NCBI GenBank assembly: GCA_015489185.1
Contig: WGAE01000023.1
Coordinates: 1 to 16,605, forward strand
DNA from: Campylobacterales bacterium
Lineage (GTDB): Bacteria > Campylobacterota > Campylobacteria > Campylobacterales > QNZT01
DNA: 16,605 nucleotides
Direction of reading: 5' to 3'
The notes beneath the pieces are model-generated. The model was not told the origin of the DNA. It saw only the letters and a program-made list of their open reading frames with translations, and did no database searches. Position numbers and translations under genes: made by a program. Shown here piece by piece: positions 13,845 to 16,605 of the stretch (positions within the stretch are counted from its first letter, which is position 1; every line of letters starts with the position of its first letter).

Positions 13845-15473
13845 GGGTCTGTCCCAGAGCGCATGCATCAGCATGCGGATCGTCTTTGTGTAGTTCGCAT
13901 CGTCCCGATGTTGCGGAAAATCCGGGTGCTCACACAGTTTTGCATAGAGTGAGGCTTCACTCCCCTTCAGCATGATCTCCTCTCTCACATAGAGTTTTGC
14001 CAGAAACCAGAGTGTCAGGAAAGGTTCGCGGTACCGGCGCAGTACGTTGCGGCTGAAGCTCTCAAAATCACTTTCACCGCTCGCAACAAACTCGTCGATG
14101 ATCGCACGTATCAGCGCATCCAGATGTTCCAGCGGCACGACATAGTAGAGCAACCGCGCGGGTGCTGCCTCCTCCCTGCTCCAGAGAGCACCCAGAAAAA
14201 CCCGCGCCGCTTTTTGCACGGGACCGAAAAGATTGGTGCGCAGCCCCACCAGTCCGATGTCGGCATGCATGTGGTGTCCGCACCCTTTCAGACAGCCGCT
14301 GAAGCCGACGCGAATATGGTATTTTTCGATCAGATCGAGCGGCAGATAAGCCGTTTCCGATTTGACCTCCCAGAGCGAGAGCGCGCAGTAGCGGCCTCCG
14401 GCACACGCCGTAATCTCACACGCACCCCTCACATGCGTTACCGCTTTTCGCTCCCGCACACCGCAAAGGTAAAGGTTTTGATCGATTCCCAGACGTATCT
14501 CCAGTTCTTCATGCTCCGCATGTGTGACGGCCGTTTCGAGCATATCAATATCGACGGCACTGAAACGGCTGCGAATACACTGCGCATAACTGCCGTCATG
14601 AAGCTCTGTCCACTCCGTAACCTCCCTTTTGATAACCGAAAAATCGCCTTTGGGTTGCAGTGCATGTGGATAAAATTCGGCGATTTTCTTCCGAAACGCC
14701 GCCATCCCGATCTCCTGCAGCAGATGCCACAGCCTTGCTTTCGCGCGGCTGGCACGCAGACCGTACGCTTTATAAGCCTGTGCCACCGCTTCGAAGAGCT
14801 CCGGCATCGCTTCAGGCAGTATAAAAATATCCGCATCCTGTGCCGCTTCAGAATTTTTCCCGCCCAGATAGAGATTGAAGCCGTACCGCCCCTCCTTTTG
14901 TGCCAGCATGAAGCAGATGTCGTTGTGCATGAAGCCGTGCGGCGTCTCTTGCATGCCGCAAAGAGCGGTGTTGCACTTTCTGGGCAGCATCCCCATCCAT
15001 TCGGGATTGTCCAGAAAGCGCCGCTGCATCTGCATGATAATCGGCTCCGTTTCGATGACCGAAGCCTCGCTCAGACCGTCGAGCGGATCGGTGACAATGT
15101 TGCGCAGATTGTCGGTAAGGGTTTGCAGCGTCGTGATACCGGCGTCATGCAGCGCTTGCCACACCTGCAGCACATTTTCTGCGGTGAGTCCGTGCAGCTC
15201 GAGCTGGGCGCGCACCGTGACGATCACCTCCAGCGCATGTTGCCTCGCCAGTGTCGTGATGAACCGCAGCTTTTGCACATCGATTCTGCCCGCCGGAATG
15301 CGCAGGCGGATCATGAAGAGTTCGGGACGCAGTTTGATGTTGTAGATACCGTAGTTTTTGAGGTAAAAGCGTGTCGCATCGTCGAGCACATGCAGGTCGA
15401 GCTGTGAGAGGCGTTCACGAAAGTCATAAGGAGCGAGTTGCGCTTTGAGCCGTTCGATCTTGTTAAGTTTCAT
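13836..15473 (-). CDS. Siroheme/4Fe-4S nitrite or sulfite reductase
   Basis: Single-chain ferredoxin-type nitrite/sulfite reductase, 545 residues, that would reduce nitrite to ammonia or sulfite to sulfide by six electrons. Two tandem ferrodoxin-like half-domains are visible: RIPAGRI and VTVRAQLELHG (arginine 88 of the siroheme pocket) in the first, LPRKCN and LYLGGK in the second. The cluster ligands are Cys357 and Cys363 in TACAGGRYC and Cys394 and Cys398 in GCLKGC, giving the required CX5C...CX3C pattern. The second block is unusual, since most relatives read GCPNSCG. Nitrite versus sulfite cannot be decided from these motifs. No Shine-Dalgarno precedes ATG 15473; a -10 box at 15483-15491 suggests a near-leaderless transcript. 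The 3' end overlaps the convergent ClC gene by nine bases. Confidence 0.88.
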   Translation of the reverse strand: MKLNKIERLKAQLAPYDFRERLSQLDLHVLDDATRFYLKNYGIYNIKLRPELFMIRLRIPAGRIDVQKLRFITTLARQHALEVIVTVRAQLELHGLTAENVLQVWQALHDAGITTLQTLTDNLRNIVTDPLDGLSEASVIETEPIIMQMQRRFLDNPEWMGMLPRKCNTALCGMQETPHGFMHNDICFMLAQKEGRYGFNLYLGGKNSEAAQDADIFILPEAMPELFEAVAQAYKAYGLRASRAKARLWHLLQEIGMAAFRKKIAEFYPHALQPKGDFSVIKREVTEWTELHDGSYAQCIRSRFSAVDIDMLETAVTHAEHEELEIRLGIDQNLYLCGVRERKAVTHVRGACEITACAGGRYCALSLWEVKSETAYLPLDLIEKYHIRVGFSGCLKGCGHHMHADIGLVGLRTNLFGPVQKAARVFLGALWSREEAAPARLLYYVVPLEHLDALIRAIIDEFVASGESDFESFSRNVLRRYREPFLTLWFLAKLYVREEIMLKGSEASLYAKLCEHPDFPQHRDDANYTKTIRMLMHALWDRPSI

Positions 15474-15482
15474 GAAGAAGCT

Positions 15483-15491
15483 ATTGTACCA
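15483..15491 (-). promoter_or_regulatory. Extended -10 box giving a near-leaderless reductase mRNA
   Basis: On the minus strand TGGTACAAT is a good extended -10 box ending nine bases before the reductase ATG. The expected start site, near 15476, leaves only two or three untranslated bases. It sits in the 39-base gap after the upstream membrane-protein gene, so the reductase could be expressed both alone and by read-through. Confidence 0.5.
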
Positions 15492-15512
15492 CAGTTTCGG
15501 TTATCGACACTT

Positions 15513-15956
15513 CTAGCGCTTCTCGAGATCTCCCTCAAGATAGAGATAAAACTTCGTTTTGTCACGAAAGAGGAGGCAGAAACGCTGCTTCGGATCGGTC
15601 GTCATGTAGATGAAAGGGGACTTTTTGATGACTTCAACCATCTCGTTATCCACTTTCATCAGCGATGCGGGCAGTGCATCGGATGTCACCTGCTTCATGT
15701 GACAACGCCCGACGAGCCGGTCGATCAGTTTCTGTTCGTCGTTTGCATTGATCTTCATCGAAAAGAGGTGCGGCGAGTGTGCCGCTTTGTAGCGCCGAAG
15801 AGAGATATCCTGCACATAGGACGGTACTTCTTCACCCAGATAGCGTTTGAAAGTGACCCCGGTCGTCCCCAGATACCACGTCCACCCCTCCAGGAAGAGG
15901 AGAATCAGCAGCAACAGCGCCAGAAAATACTGAGGAAGGTATTTGAACTTAAACAT
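15513..15956 (-). CDS. Single-pass membrane protein of unknown function
   Basis: I do not recognise this 147-residue protein. An uncleaved N-terminal hydrophobic helix (about 8-26) would anchor it, with the remaining 120 residues soluble and probably periplasmic. Notable segments are the TTGVTFKRYLGEEVPSYVQD stretch, a central basic/aromatic part, and a C-terminal FCLLFRDKTKFYLYLEGDL that looks like beta strands. Two cysteines (85, 127) are present. I use ATG 15956 instead of 15980, because AAAGGA lies seven bases upstream of it and the hydrophobic helix then begins at residue 8. It overlaps the end of the YcxB-like gene by eight bases, so the two are translationally coupled. No function is proposed. 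Confidence 0.75.
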   Translation of the reverse strand: MFKFKYLPQYFLALLLLILLFLEGWTWYLGTTGVTFKRYLGEEVPSYVQDISLRRYKAAHSPHLFSMKINANDEQKLIDRLVGRCHMKQVTSDALPASLMKVDNEMVEVIKKSPFIYMTTDPKQRFCLLFRDKTKFYLYLEGDLEKR

Positions 15957-16449
15957 AAAGTTTTCCTTTCGATTTGGCAAGACGTTTAAATGCGGAAACC
16001 GCTTCGGGCGAATCGAATCCGCTTCGCGGGATATAGAAGTTCTTGCCGCCGTAATAGAGTATCAAATCTCCCTGTACATCTTCAATTCCGTCGACATCAT
16101 CCCATGAAATCTTTTCACCCGCCTGTTCGATCCCCTCCTCGCTTACACGCAGCCGAATCACATGATCTTTCAACGCAGAGGCTTCAAACGCCCGTATCGC
16201 CCTCTTTTTCAAAAGCCTGGGCTTGAGCACATACCAATATAGCAGCATCACCGTTGCAAAAATCAGCATCCCGACTCGCCCTTCCTTGAGTGCCGCCACC
16301 ACGCCAAACTGCGCCAGTGCAATGAAAAACCAGCCGATATAACGTCTGGCAGAGTGACGGTAGTGATGTGCATACGCTTTTTCCCAGGACTTTTCGAAAT
16401 TGTCCCGGTTCCACAAATAGGAGATGTTGATCGGCTCAGATATGCTCAT
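15949..16449 (-). CDS. YcxB-like membrane protein
   Basis: Probable inner-membrane protein of 166 residues. After a polar N-terminus come two hydrophobic helices (about 36-54 and 58-76) and then a cytoplasmic C-terminal domain (about 95-160) that reads RLRVSEEGIEQAG, SWDDVDGIEDVQGDLILYY, NFYIPRSGF and a helical end. This pattern matches the YcxB-like C-terminal (PH-like) family, whose function is not established. The gene starts within the last codons of the preceding reading frame (14-base overlap) and has no clear Shine-Dalgarno, so it depends on coupling. It belongs to a minus-strand unit with the two flanking small membrane proteins. Confidence 0.75.
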   Translation of the reverse strand: MSISEPINISYLWNRDNFEKSWEKAYAHHYRHSARRYIGWFFIALAQFGVVAALKEGRVGMLIFATVMLLYWYVLKPRLLKKRAIRAFEASALKDHVIRLRVSEEGIEQAGEKISWDDVDGIEDVQGDLILYYGGKNFYIPRSGFDSPEAVSAFKRLAKSKGKLYV

Positions 16450-16605
16450 CGGAGGTCTCGATATAAAGATCAGATTTTTTCAGGCATCCCTGTTCTTCCA
16501 GCGATTCGATCAGTTTTAGCGTCTCTTCATACTTCTCTTCATACAACCGATTGTTACGGGCATACTTTGCACGCTCTTTTTTGGCATAGAGCCACGCCGC
16601 GACGA
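16436..16605 (-). CDS. 3' end of a small coiled-coil protein (partial)
   Basis: The last 55 codons of a gene whose 5' part lies beyond the window. The translation begins VAAWLYAKKERAKYARNN, suggesting the end of a transmembrane helix with a positive-inside flank, and continues with an amphipathic Glu/Lys-rich helix and an acidic end (LYIETSDEHI). The stop codon lies inside the YcxB-like gene (14-base overlap), which is what shows that the frame is used. It is too short and incomplete to identify. Confidence 0.6.
   Translation of the reverse strand, partial: VAAWLYAKKERAKYARNNRLYEEKYEETLKLIESLEEQGCLKKSDLYIETSDEHI

Noticed and set aside
14124..15407. Plus-strand open frame of 427 codons opposite the reductase gene
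   Set aside because: It is a shadow of the reductase codon usage: rich in His, Arg, Phe and Leu, no domain, no ribosome site, and the opposite strand has a complete enzyme with all cluster ligands.

Overview
The window comes from a bacterium of the Campylobacterota (Epsilonproteobacteria), most likely a free-living, moderate-GC relative of Sulfurimonas, Sulfurovum or Sulfuricurvum. Three things suggest this. An htrA gene is followed by an OmpR-type regulator and a kinase, the order of Campylobacter jejuni htrA-cprR-cprS. Promoters show a strong extended -10 box (TGnTATAAT) after T-rich DNA. The M23, bactofilin and DHH proteins resemble those of this phylum. The genus cannot be fixed from the sequence alone. 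I see no tRNA, rRNA, CRISPR array or insertion sequence.

Layout. (1) 45-3399, plus strand: periplasmic protease HtrA, then a response regulator and a sensor kinase, an envelope-stress type unit with a likely second promoter inside htrA. (2) 3402-4037, minus: the 5'-truncated remnant of a CotH-family gene. (3) 4153-5471, plus: NfeD and a stomatin/slipin-type SPFH protein, a classic membrane pair, closed by a bidirectional terminator. (4) 5488-11444, minus: a tightly packed six-gene run. In transcription order it encodes exported rhodanese 1, an exported protein with four PilJ/NarX-like P-box repeats, exported rhodanese 2, a membrane-anchored LysM protein, a DHH/DHHA1 phosphoesterase-like protein and a membrane-anchored M23 peptidase. 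(5) 11570-12283, plus: a bactofilin divergent from that run. (6) 12426-13844, plus: a ClC-family chloride transporter or channel. (7) 13836-16605, minus: a fragment of a small coiled-coil protein, a YcxB-like membrane protein, a single-pass membrane protein, and a siroheme/4Fe-4S nitrite or sulfite reductase that seems to have its own near-leaderless promoter.

How the genes may work together. Most of the window concerns the cell envelope: periplasmic quality control, membrane microdomains, peptidoglycan trimming (M23, LysM) and a bactofilin scaffold, a set that resembles the Csd/CcmA cell-shape proteins of Helicobacter. The least familiar part is the exported rhodanese / tetra-P-box / rhodanese cassette. 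The two rhodaneses are clear paralogues, but one keeps four cysteines and the other has lost three, including the catalytic one. Between them lies a protein built from four copies of a ligand-sensing type of domain with no signalling output. This is the best candidate here for an undescribed periplasmic system. Its function, possibly sulfur-species or oxyanion binding and relay, is inference only.
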